This document shows, one piece after another, positions 32,692 through 40,581 of a stretch of 64,000 nucleotides of DNA; positions within the stretch are counted from its first letter, which is position 1; each line of letters begins with the position of its first letter. The notes beneath the pieces were generated by a model. That model saw only the letters and a list, made by a program, of their open reading frames with translations, had not been told where the DNA came from and did no database searches. The position numbers and the translations under genes are program-made. Source of the stretch: Verrucomicrobiota bacterium (GTDB taxonomy: Bacteria; Verrucomicrobiota; Verrucomicrobiia; Limisphaerales; UBA11320); contig JACQFQ010000059.1 in NCBI GenBank assembly GCA_016199985.1, forward strand, positions 1 to 64,000, in the 5' to 3' direction.

Positions 32692-33929
32692 AACCACCTC
32701 TTCAGGAGTAGAGTTGCGTTGGCTCCTCCAAAACCAAATGAATTGGACATCACCACCGTTACCAAGGCATTGGTTTTCCGCCGAACAATGGGAAAAAGAC
32801 ATGCGGCATCCACTGTTTCCAATCCAAGCTCCGGTGGTAAAAACTGCTCCTGCAGGGCCATCAAGGAAACGACGGCCTCGACGGCCCCGGCGGCGCCAAG
32901 CGTGTGCCCAATGGACGCTTTGGTAGAACTCACTGGCAGCGTGGACGCGCGCTTTCCCGCCCAACGATTGATCGCCGCCGCTTCGGTGCTGTCATTGTGC
33001 GGCGTCGCGGTCCCGTGGGCATTCAGATAGTCCACCTCATGGGGCGTGATATTGCCGATTTCGCACGCGCCGGTCATCGTGTCAAAAGCCGCGTTGCCTT
33101 GAGGATGAGGTTGGGTCAGGTGATGAATGTCAGTGGAGGCAGCGTAACCTGCGATCTCGCCCAGTATTGCGGCATCACGGGCCTGCGCGGATTCAAGTGT
33201 TTCCATTGCGAGTATCCCGGCCCCTTCACCTAGCGTGAGGCCATCGCGCTTTGCGTCAAACGGTCGACAAGGCGAGGGCGACAAAGCATGAAGCGAATCA
33301 AATCCAGCGTAAATGAGATGGCATAACGCATCGAACCCTCCTGTTAAAACGCGATCCGACTCTCCATTGCGAATCATTTGCCAGGCATGGCCAATGGCAT
33401 TGGCGCCCGACGCGCACGCGTTGGCGATGATCGTAATGGGTCCGCCAAAACCAAGCGCGTCGCAAACATCCAAGGCCTGATGTTGTGGAAGATAATTGAC
33501 GATGCGAGTCGCTTGGAGGCGCTGTGAGAGAGGTGTTTTTATCGCTTGAGTTAGATAGCTCTCCCCTTGAGTCATGCCGCATCCTGTGGTGCCAAGCACC
33601 AGCGGCGTGTTCGCATTGGGTTTCCATCCGGACTGATTCCACGCTTCGACGGAGGCTAACAAAAGCATCGTCGTTGCTCGATCCAACCGTCCAACCCGGC
33701 GAGCAGAGAGCTTTGTGGCGGGAAGCTTTAACGGCAAATCAACCTCGGACGCAATGCGAGCGCGTTGACGAGAAACATCGAACAGCGTCACCGAGCGAAA
33801 AGACTGAAGACCATTGCGGAAGCCATTCAGGTTAGAGTCCCAACCCCGTCCGAGCCCAGTCACGATACCTGCCCCAGTTACGACAACGCGTCGTGGGGTC
33901 GAAGAGGTTTTGGGCCGTGGAAAAAGCAT
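32688..33929 (-). CDS. FabF-like 3-ketoacyl-ACP synthase (KS)
   Basis: A 413-residue condensing enzyme that extends acyl-ACP with malonyl-ACP. The triad is complete: C172 in NACASGANAIG, H305 in NAHGTATPHND and H342 with K337 in SSTKASIGHTLGAAG. The C-terminal SNSFGFGGANATLLL is typical. It is the first KS-type gene of a tight unit with the CLF, ketoreductase and ACP. I chose the ATG at 33929. Longer starts at 33956 or 33977 would add a few residues without a better ribosome binding site. In aryl-polyene clusters this enzyme iteratively builds the conjugated chain. Confidence 0.93.
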   Translation of the reverse strand: MLFPRPKTSSTPRRVVVTGAGIVTGLGRGWDSNLNGFRNGLQSFRSVTLFDVSRQRARIASEVDLPLKLPATKLSARRVGRLDRATTMLLLASVEAWNQSGWKPNANTPLVLGTTGCGMTQGESYLTQAIKTPLSQRLQATRIVNYLPQHQALDVCDALGFGGPITIIANACASGANAIGHAWQMIRNGESDRVLTGGFDALCHLIYAGFDSLHALSPSPCRPFDAKRDGLTLGEGAGILAMETLESAQARDAAILGEIAGYAASTDIHHLTQPHPQGNAAFDTMTGACEIGNITPHEVDYLNAHGTATPHNDSTEAAAINRWAGKRASTLPVSSTKASIGHTLGAAGAVEAVVSLMALQEQFLPPELGLETVDAACLFPIVRRKTNALVTVVMSNSFGFGGANATLLLKRWL

Positions 33930-34039
33930 GAATGATAACGACGCCCTGTGTGTCATCGCAAGGGCGGCTTCGATCAAGGATAGACTGGCGTCACAGTCAC
34001 AGTGGCTCCGACAAGGTCAAGAAGACCCCTGGCGCACTT

Positions 34040-35077
34040 TCACCCAGCGTGGCAGCTTGCCATCGGCGCCACGATTGGGCTTGCCGTTGAACGGCGATAA
34101 TACTCTGCCAGGCTGACGGAAGACGGGGTAAGTCGTTCCGCGTTGACTGCTGAAAGCACGAGTTCCTCGGTCATGATTATTCGGCCGCGCTTATAGATCA
34201 CATAATCCTGCCGCATCTGATCGGGCGTCATGTTGATAGTGACTAGATTCGCGCCTGCCCTGAGTCCTTTGCGGTAGCCTTCTTCGTCAACGGAATTGAG
34301 GGCGCTGACCGCGGGGATGACCCAATCTGGTTTCAAAAGCCGTAGTGCCGCCATACAATTAAGAGTCAGATCAGGATCGGCTTGGTTTGCCGCAGCCAGC
34401 GGCGTGAGCTCGCCAGGAATAAATGGGCTCACGCTGCACCCGTGAAGCGGTAACGTCGCGGCGTATTGCAAATGCGCCAGCACATCTGAAGGGGTTTCAG
34501 TGGGAAGACCGGCAATGAATCCAGAGCTGACAAACCATCCCCGATCGGCCAGCCATCGGATATGCGCCGTCCGCTCCTCCAAGGTTCCCGGAGCCCGCAA
34601 CTCGATATATCGTGTCGGATTCGAACACTCAAACTTGATGATGTAAATGCTCGCGCCCGCGTCTTGGAGTTCCTGGTATAAGCTTGGCTCGAGCGTTCCT
34701 AGACAGACACTCACTCCCAACTGGGTGTGACGTCGAATCAGTTTAATCAGCGGCAAAGCCACTTCGCGAACTGCGACCGGGTCTTCACCTGCTTGCAGAT
34801 TGATGTCCGTAACACAGGCTGGCCGATGGCGCAAAATGAGCTCCGCCAGTTGATCTGGCGAAACACGGGAGCGCTGGAGCGCGCGGTTGCTCCGGCGCAT
34901 GCCGCAATAGGCGCACTGTTCCCTGCAGAAATTCGACAACTCCACTACGGCACGAACAAAAACGGCGTCTCCAAATACATGACGTGTCGCGGCGCGAGCT
35001 CGGTCGTGGAAAGTCAATTGTGGTGAGCCGGCTTGGGTAAGATCGAGTTCGGTTGGACTGTAAGGCGGGTCGAACAC
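34040..35077 (-). CDS. HydE/BioB-like radical SAM enzyme
   Basis: A 345-residue radical S-adenosylmethionine enzyme. The [4Fe-4S] cysteines are C51, C55 and C58 in CREQCAYCGM. The body follows the HydE/PylB/BioB branch: DINLQAGEDP, YIIKFECSNPTRYIEL and SGFIAGLPTETPSD. A BATS-type C-terminus (NLVTINMTPDQMRQDY) is present. No hydrogenase, pyrrolysine or thiamine genes are nearby, so those usual roles have no support here. Its place next to the KS suggests it modifies the polyene or its starter unit. The start is GTG at 35077. It is 110 bases upstream of the KS on the same strand. Confidence 0.85.
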   Translation of the reverse strand: MFDPPYSPTELDLTQAGSPQLTFHDRARAATRHVFGDAVFVRAVVELSNFCREQCAYCGMRRSNRALQRSRVSPDQLAELILRHRPACVTDINLQAGEDPVAVREVALPLIKLIRRHTQLGVSVCLGTLEPSLYQELQDAGASIYIIKFECSNPTRYIELRAPGTLEERTAHIRWLADRGWFVSSGFIAGLPTETPSDVLAHLQYAATLPLHGCSVSPFIPGELTPLAAANQADPDLTLNCMAALRLLKPDWVIPAVSALNSVDEEGYRKGLRAGANLVTINMTPDQMRQDYVIYKRGRIIMTEELVLSAVNAERLTPSSVSLAEYYRRSTASPIVAPMASCHAG

Positions 35078-35406
35078 GTCTCGATTGTCGCCGCGATATC
35101 AGCGAGGCGCAATGCAATTCCTCAAAGGCATTTGACTGTTTCACTGTCATCGCATCGCATTCTCGTCTTCATGGGGAAGCGGAATCATTGCGATCAAATG
35201 CGGGCTCGTGTAATTTGCATGAGACCATGCAAAACGCCTCGTGTCATCGTGAATGGTGTTCACTGCGTAGGACTGTTTCGTCGTGCGCGACCGGCATCCG
35301 AAAAGGACTCTAGTGGCGTCCCTGGAATGAGGCGTTTTTGCCCGCCGTTTGTGAACCCGTGGTTGTTCAACTACGTCTTCGTTGTGCTTGGCCTCATGTA
35401 GCGATT
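35078..35406. promoter_or_regulatory. Divergent intergenic region
   Basis: A 329-base gap between the radical SAM gene (minus) and the glycosyltransferase (plus). It must hold promoters for both directions. I cannot place a convincing sigma-70 box or operator. There is a short inverted repeat TGCAT-gagacc-ATGCA. No gene is supported. Confidence 0.4.
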
Positions 35407-36099
35407 ATGGAACCCACGAATTGGCTGAAAGTCTGCGCCGCCGTCATCCCCTGCTTCAATGAGGAAGATACTGTGCGCGATATCATTGACCGCGCGACGC
35501 CCTACGTATCCACCGTGCTGGTTGTAGACGATGGGTCGACGGATCTGACGCAATTGAGAGCGACGGAAGCGGCGGCACGCGTCATTCGTCATTCAACAAA
35601 ACGCGGCAAGGGCATGGCGCTTCGCACAGGCCTGGAGCAGGCCCGTGCCGAAGGTTTTGTTTGGGCCTTAACCTTGGATGGGGATGGACAACACGCGCCG
35701 GAAGATATTCCGAAATTCTTCGAGTGCGCCGACCGCACCGGCGTCGAGTTGGTCATTGGCAATCGGTTCACCCAATCAGAACAAATCCCGTGGGTGCGAC
35801 GGAGGGTAAACCGATGGATGACGGCTCGCCTCGCGAAGCTGACACGCGTGCCTTTGGAAGATTCACAATGCGGCTTTCGGCTTATTCGTTTGGAACCATT
35901 CGCTCAACTCAAGCTGGAAACGTGCCATTTTGAGACGGAGTCTGAGTTGCTCGTGAAGTTTCTCGGCGCGGGTTTCCAATTACGCTCTGTTCCTGTTCAA
36001 GTGATTTATGGGAAAGGAAAGAGCAAGATTCGGCCTGTCTCAGACACATGGAGATGGATGCGTTGGTGGTTGGCGCAACAACCCAATGCGCGCAGATGA
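35407..36099 (+). CDS. GT2 family glycosyltransferase (DPM1-like)
   Basis: A 230-residue cytoplasmic or peripheral membrane glycosyltransferase of family 2, polyprenyl-phosphate type. The nucleotide-sugar motif DDGS is at residues 41-44 and the DxD-type metal site DGDGQH at 91-96. NRFTQSEQIPWVRR and DSQCGFRLIR are typical of the family. In APE clusters a GT2 domain is usually fused to an LpxL-type acyltransferase. Here that acyltransferase is instead fused to the exporter. The start is the ATG at 35407, preferred because the upstream frame is not GT-like. The stop is 2 bases from the end of a truncated methyltransferase on the other strand. Confidence 0.9.
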   Translation: MEPTNWLKVCAAVIPCFNEEDTVRDIIDRATPYVSTVLVVDDGSTDLTQLRATEAAARVIRHSTKRGKGMALRTGLEQARAEGFVWALTLDGDGQHAPEDIPKFFECADRTGVELVIGNRFTQSEQIPWVRRRVNRWMTARLAKLTRVPLEDSQCGFRLIRLEPFAQLKLETCHFETESELLVKFLGAGFQLRSVPVQVIYGKGKSKIRPVSDTWRWMRWWLAQQPNARR

Positions 36100-36101
36100 A
36101 C

Positions 36102-36260
36102 TCAGCTCTTTCTCGCCTGCAACACTTCTCGAAAGGGTCGACTGAATTGAAACAAACGATTGAGTCGGTCCAGGTCCTCAAAGGCGCGCGCCATTTCAGC
36201 TTCGTCCCGCCCCCGCGCGTCGAAATATTCGACTTGCATGGAGCGGTCGCGCAAAAACAT
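36102..36260 (-). pseudogene. Remnant of a SAM methyltransferase, N-terminus only
   Basis: A 52-residue frame on the minus strand. Its C-terminal half (RAFEDLDRLNRLFQ then FSRPFREVL) resembles the N-terminal helices of class I SAM-dependent methyltransferases that often sit in polyketide/fatty-acid clusters, where the phrase DLxRLN precedes the Rossmann core. The frame stops at TGA, immediately before the glycosyltransferase end on the opposite strand, and no Rossmann core follows. It therefore looks like a leftover of a gene cut at a recombination point. The resemblance is recalled from pattern and not tested by search. Confidence 0.5.
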
Positions 36261-36328
36261 TCTCAGCCATCAGCGCGATCATTCCCCATGCACAAGTCTC
36301 ACGCCGGACTCCCGGACCCCGCGTCAGG

Positions 36329-36637
36329 ATGCGGATCAGAAAAGCCGTTTTGGTGGTGATCGTAGCCTCGGTATTCGGCTGGGTTTACGGTTGGGCCTCT
36401 CCCCGAGCGTTTCCAAAGGATATAAATGCGGGCTTCTGCTATGGGATGCTCCACGGAGCACTGATGCCCATGGCCCTTCCCAGTTTGCTGATCGGAAAGG
36501 ATGTGGAGATTTATTCCACCAATAATTCGGGCCGAGGCTACAAGGTCGGTTATATTGCCGGCGTCAACGTTTGCGGCTTGGTTTTCTTCGGCTCGGTTTT
36601 TTGGCGCCCCAACCGCAAGCCGATCGAAATCAAATGA
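36329..36637 (+). CDS. Small conserved-looking membrane protein
   Basis: A 102-residue protein with an N-terminal membrane helix (RKAVLVVIVASVFGWVYGW) and one or two more hydrophobic segments: HGALMPMALPSLLIG, and GVNVCGLVFFGSVFW near the end. GFCYGMLHGALMP and NNSGRGYKVGY resemble a small membrane protein family of unknown function that I have seen in Verrucomicrobiota and Bacteroidota genomes, but I cannot name it. The start is an ATG right after GTCAGG. It lies between the glycosyltransferase and a divergent unknown gene in the low-GC island. Confidence 0.7.
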   Translation: MRIRKAVLVVIVASVFGWVYGWASPRAFPKDINAGFCYGMLHGALMPMALPSLLIGKDVEIYSTNNSGRGYKVGYIAGVNVCGLVFFGSVFWRPNRKPIEIK

Positions 36638-36727
36638 CTTCCTTGGGCGAAGACCGAAACTCAATTCCGAGTGAAGGAGTGAGCGGGAGCGAGGGTTCGG
36701 CGCGAGCCGCCGCCTCGGAATCCGCAA

Positions 36728-37489
36728 TCACATAAACCAGTTTCGGTAAATCTCGATGACATTCAGGGCGCCGCCTGGCCAATAACTATTGGGATTCAGT
36801 TCGAATCTGCCTGCGTTGGCGTCAAAGAATAGTTCAACGGGTTTTCCCGGTTCATTGGGATCATAGCAGCCGAAAACAACGCCTTGGGCTTGCGTGTTTA
36901 CCGAGAAGACAATCATGCCGTGATTGATTGTCAGTTTGGGAAAGCACACCAAATGGATCACTGCGCTGCCCTTGGACTTGATGCGCTCATTCAGCTGTTC
37001 CGCGGTCCGTTTTTGATGGGCCCTTGAGATCGGGAAAACCATGCGCCAATGACTACGCAAAACATACGATCGCCACGCGCCGCCACATTCCGCTTTCAAC
37101 AACGTCTCGTGGTGGAGACTGAATTCTCGAAGACTCGCAAAACCAGGAAATGCAATGAGCCTCTGCCGAGGCGACGGCAGCCTTGGGCTGCGCGATAAGA
37201 CTTGTCGGATCAAAACTTGATACCCGTCGGCGTCTAACCTGGCTTCTGAGGGCTCGAAAGTTGCGTGGAAAACAAATTGTCTGGCGGCGCTTGCCAGAAC
37301 GAAACAACGATGCGAGTAAAGAGGCTTGGGATCACGCCTACTAAATGAAGTCTTCCCCGATCTCGGATCGAAGCTGTAGGCCCAACGGAGTTCATTCGCG
37401 AAAGCAAAACTATCTCTTTCAAACACAAATGCCCGGGCGGTCCCGCACACTTGGCGAACGGAAAGAAGTGGATTCGCAATAGATGACAT
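36728..37489 (-). CDS. Unknown protein in the polyene island
   Basis: I do not recognise this 253-residue protein. The start is the ATG at 37489 (MSSIANPLLSVRQV), chosen because the upstream extension is not protein-like and the acyl ligase starts divergently 47 bases away. There is no signal peptide or membrane helix. The C-terminal half reads NHGMIVFSVNTQAQ then GCYDPNEPGKPVELFF. That His followed by Asp-Pro-Asn-x-Pro-Gly is reminiscent of papain-like (C39 or transglutaminase-type) folds. A matching nucleophilic cysteine is not visible in the expected N-terminal position (FPGFASLREFSL). This comparison is weak. Confidence 0.65.
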   Translation of the reverse strand: MSSIANPLLSVRQVCGTARAFVFERDSFAFANELRWAYSFDPRSGKTSFSRRDPKPLYSHRCFVLASAARQFVFHATFEPSEARLDADGYQVLIRQVLSRSPRLPSPRQRLIAFPGFASLREFSLHHETLLKAECGGAWRSYVLRSHWRMVFPISRAHQKRTAEQLNERIKSKGSAVIHLVCFPKLTINHGMIVFSVNTQAQGVVFGCYDPNEPGKPVELFFDANAGRFELNPNSYWPGGALNVIEIYRNWFM

Positions 37490-37536
37490 TAAGTCGGACT
37501 TGTGATTTAACTTAAAGGCACAATAACAAGCAGACA

Positions 37537-38799
37537 ATGCTTTATGAACTCTGGCGCGAAGTAGCAGCGCGTCGGCACAGTAAAATCGCGCTGCAGGATG
37601 TCGCGGCTGGCCGACGCTGGACATTTGGAGAATTGTTCACTGAGGGCGAGATGAGGGAATCGCGCCCCCGCACTGTGGCGTTCCCGCGCGGGCGCTCCAC
37701 AGAATTCCTGATTGAGATCCTTGCGGCGTGGCGAAGCCAGTGCGCCATTTGTCCATTGGAGGCTGGCCAAACGCCCCCTTTCATCGAGGATGCGCCAGCA
37801 AAGTGGGTTCATATTAAGACCACTTCCGCGACGACAGGCGTTCCTCGTTTCGTCGCGTTTACCGCCCAACAGCTCGCTGCCGACGCGCGGAATATTGTCG
37901 ACACGATGGAGCTGCGCGAGGATTGGCCAAACCTAGGCGTGATATCCATGTCGCATTCCTACGGTTTTTCGAACCTGGTGCTGCCGCTCTTGCTGCATGG
38001 GATTCCACTAATCGTCGCCGCAGCGCCGTTGCCAGAAGCGGTGAGACGCGCGGCACAAACTCACAGCGCTCTAACACTCCCGGCGGTCCCCGCAATGTGG
38101 CGCGCCTGGCATGACGCCGCCGCAATACCCGCAAACATTATGCTTGGTATTTCCGCGGGCGCCCCACTGCCGCTTTCGTTGGAACGGGAGGTTTTCTCGA
38201 CGAGCAAGATCAAAATCCACAATTTCTACGGCGCGACAGAATGCGGCGGCATTGCGTACGACTCAACGAGGACGCCGCGCGCCGACGCTTCCTACATGGG
38301 TTCCGCGTTGAAGAACGTTCATCTCTCCATTTCTGAGGAAGGTTGTCTTGAAGTTCGCGGTCAAGCCGTCGGGGCGTCTTATTGGCCCACGCCGGAAAAG
38401 CGATTGAGAGACGAACATTTCTGCGCGAGCGATTTGGTGGAATTGCGGGATGGCGGCGTTTATTTGCGAGGAAGACTCGACGACCAGATCAATGTGGCTG
38501 GCAGAAAAGTTGATCCCGGGGCGATCGAATCAGCCATGCTCCAACATCCGCTCGTGACTCATTGCTTAGTTTGGGGAACGCCAAATCAACGAGGCGATCG
38601 AGGTGAGATCATCGTGGCGTGCTACGTCGCAAGATCCTCTGTTACTCGAGAAGAACTGCGAAGTTTTCTCTTGGAACGACTCCCCGCGTGGCAGTTGCCC
38701 CGAGAATGGTGGGCGGTCGATTCCTTGCAAACCAATGAACGCGGAAAAATTTCCCGAACAGAATGGCGTCAACGCTACAACTCTCGGAACAAGGGATAG
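37537..38799 (+). CDS. Acyl-activating (AMP-forming) ligase, ApeH-like
   Basis: A 420-residue member of the ANL superfamily that activates a carboxylic acid as an adenylate. Motifs in order are TSATTGVPR (P-loop-like A3), NFYGATECGG (A5), LRGRLDDQINVAGRKVDP (A7/A8) and the C-terminal lysine in NERGKISR. At 420 residues it is shorter than typical CoA ligases, as APE ligases are. It probably loads an aromatic or acyl starter onto the ACP. It is transcribed alone on the plus strand, divergently from the unknown gene. Confidence 0.9.
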   Translation: MLYELWREVAARRHSKIALQDVAAGRRWTFGELFTEGEMRESRPRTVAFPRGRSTEFLIEILAAWRSQCAICPLEAGQTPPFIEDAPAKWVHIKTTSATTGVPRFVAFTAQQLAADARNIVDTMELREDWPNLGVISMSHSYGFSNLVLPLLLHGIPLIVAAAPLPEAVRRAAQTHSALTLPAVPAMWRAWHDAAAIPANIMLGISAGAPLPLSLEREVFSTSKIKIHNFYGATECGGIAYDSTRTPRADASYMGSALKNVHLSISEEGCLEVRGQAVGASYWPTPEKRLRDEHFCASDLVELRDGGVYLRGRLDDQINVAGRKVDPGAIESAMLQHPLVTHCLVWGTPNQRGDRGEIIVACYVARSSVTREELRSFLLERLPAWQLPREWWAVDSLQTNERGKISRTEWRQRYNSRNKG

Positions 38800-38995
38800 G
38801 AACGAATTGCGTCAACCCATTCGGCTCTCGATGAGAGCGCGTTGGAGATCTATACATGCCTGCCGATGGTTTCTCCACGATCCAGAGGAGAAGTTAGCGG
38901 CCAAAGGGATTGGAGCGACATGGCGCCGCGGCGGTCTGCTCCTCCATCAATCCATTTGGACAATCAACGCCCGAACGCTATAAGTTTGTGCTCCT

Positions 38996-39355
38996 ATGAG
39001 AAAGAGATCCGCAATTCTGCTTGGGTTGGCCGTGATGGCTCTTGTAACCCACCGCGCAATGTCACAAAGCGACGCGGCGCGATCCAAAATGCCGGGAGCA
39101 AATCCAGTGTTCGAATACGCGTCCGTTCGCTTCATGGAGGAGAAAACGAGCATCATTTGGCCAGACGGCGTGGTGGAAAATGTGATGACGTTGACCGGCA
39201 AAAAGACGTTCCAAAATGGAAGTGAGAAGTATCCGAAGGGATCCGATTATCGAATGTATTGGCTCACCGTCTCCCTAAATATCATGGGAAAACGCGGCTT
39301 CGAGTTGGCTCACATGAGCGAGTCGGATGTGATCATGAAACGACAGGTCAACTGA
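38996..39355 (+). CDS. Small exported protein, DUF4177-like
   Basis: A 119-residue protein with an N-terminal signal peptide or anchor (KRSAILLGLAVMALVTHRAMS). The core (FEYASVRFMEEKTSIIWPDG, then LNIMGKRGFELAHMSES and VIMKRQ) resembles DUF4177, a small domain in which a tyrosine-containing strand precedes a LNELGKEGWEL-type helix. It sits between the acyl ligase and the dehydratase, and its role in the cluster is unknown. The gap before it (about 200 bases) shows nothing recognisable. Confidence 0.65.
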   Translation: MRKRSAILLGLAVMALVTHRAMSQSDAARSKMPGANPVFEYASVRFMEEKTSIIWPDGVVENVMTLTGKKTFQNGSEKYPKGSDYRMYWLTVSLNIMGKRGFELAHMSESDVIMKRQVN

Positions 39356-39392
39356 GAAGCGGAGCTGGCGATATTGATTGCGCTCTTTCCAG

Positions 39393-39824
39393 TCAATGCC
39401 CTGACAAGGTCAACTCAGCCGTAAGAAGCTTTTGATCGCCATGAGACACTTCCACTGAGGCCTGCACCAATCCTCCCAAGCGACCTGACACAGTCGCCCT
39501 GATAATAATGGCTTCACCCGGCTTGACGGCTCCGAAGATCTTAACAAGACGCATGGCGGTTAGCTTCAGATCCTTGAGCGGCGCGACGCCCGGCATGCTT
39601 TGAGCCACGACACCCGCCACTTGCGCGGCCGCCTCGATCATCAACACACCGGGCATCAATGGCTCGTTTGGAAAGTGCCCTTTGAGAAAGGGCTCATTGC
39701 CGTGAAGCACATACTCCCCTGTGCCGCTGACACCCGGATCCAATTCTGTCATTCGATCCACAAAGCGAAATTCCGGCCCATGCGGAAGACGCAATAGCGC
39801 AGAATGGAGGAGTTCGGAATTCAT
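39393..39824 (-). CDS. FabZ/FabA-like 3-hydroxyacyl-ACP dehydratase
   Basis: A 143-residue hotdog-fold dehydratase that removes water from 3-hydroxyacyl-ACP, leaving the double bonds that would be conjugated in a polyene. Catalytic residues are H50 in FLKGHFPNEPLMPG and E64 in MIEAAAQVAG. The start is the ATG at 39824, overlapping the LolA stop (ATGA). It is the last gene in the five-gene minus-strand unit. APE clusters often carry two dehydratases, and only one is seen here. Confidence 0.93.
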   Translation of the reverse strand: MNSELLHSALLRLPHGPEFRFVDRMTELDPGVSGTGEYVLHGNEPFLKGHFPNEPLMPGVLMIEAAAQVAGVVAQSMPGVAPLKDLKLTAMRLVKIFGAVKPGEAIIIRATVSGRLGGLVQASVEVSHGDQKLLTAELTLSGH

Positions 39825-40525
39825 TTTCCAAGCGGCTCTAGCACTTTGAAATGAGGATCGGGTTTCCAGCTGAAAAGGGATTGTTCCAACGATGGATTCC
39901 AAACGGCGTTGGTGAAGTCATTTCGCATGCTTGAGCCATCGATAAAGATCATCTCATGGCTTCGAAGCGAGAAATCGTTGGTGTGGAGGTTTACACGAAG
40001 TTCTTTGAGCATTTTTTGCGCGAAAAGGCTCCTGGGTTGCAAAACGAGCAGCCACGTTCCATTGGTCTCCGACGAGGAAACGAGACGAAACGCAGCGGCA
40101 AAAGCCGCACGATTCTTTGGAAAGCCCGCGTCGAGCAACGATGTCATGTCACGCCATTCCGAAGGCGCGTTAGTGCCCATAGGGTAATGCTCGGCGCGCT
40201 TTAGCAATGGGTAGACTACGTACATCTCATCGTCGTGGCGCATGGCAATGGTTTTGGCGGGTCGCCCAAGCTCCCAGCGAAAGCTTTTCGGCATCGCAAA
40301 CGAAAGATGCCCTTGAGTGACCAACGGCTGGGTGAGCGCTTTGAGCGCGCGTGTCTGGGTAAAATCAGCAGACCAGGAGCGCAGGTTCGTTTGCGCGGCA
40401 AACCACTGGTCCAATACGACATTGGGATCGGCCGCATGAACTCCCAAGGTCCACAAGCTGAGAACCCATGCTCCCATTAAAGACCACCTGCGCGTGATGC
40501 CACCGCTCAAACATACGTTAAGCAT
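39821..40525 (-). CDS. LolA-like periplasmic lipoprotein carrier
   Basis: A 234-residue periplasmic protein of the LolA family, here probably a carrier that moves the lipid-linked pigment through the periplasm, as ApeL does in APE clusters. A signal peptide reaches about residue 32 (TRRWSLMGAWVLSLWTLGVHAA). SADFTQTRALKALTQPLVTQGHL and FRWELGRPAKT are typical of the fold. I chose the ATG at 40525, with a later ATG at 40477 possible. It follows the exporter by 56 bases and overlaps the dehydratase. Confidence 0.85.
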   Translation of the reverse strand: MLNVCLSGGITRRWSLMGAWVLSLWTLGVHAADPNVVLDQWFAAQTNLRSWSADFTQTRALKALTQPLVTQGHLSFAMPKSFRWELGRPAKTIAMRHDDEMYVVYPLLKRAEHYPMGTNAPSEWRDMTSLLDAGFPKNRAAFAAAFRLVSSSETNGTWLLVLQPRSLFAQKMLKELRVNLHTNDFSLRSHEMIFIDGSSMRNDFTNAVWNPSLEQSLFSWKPDPHFKVLEPLGK

Positions 40526-40581
40526 GGCGGTAGTTTTAAAGGGGCGGGGCTTCAAAAAGGCAGCCTTTATTTCGAGGAAGT

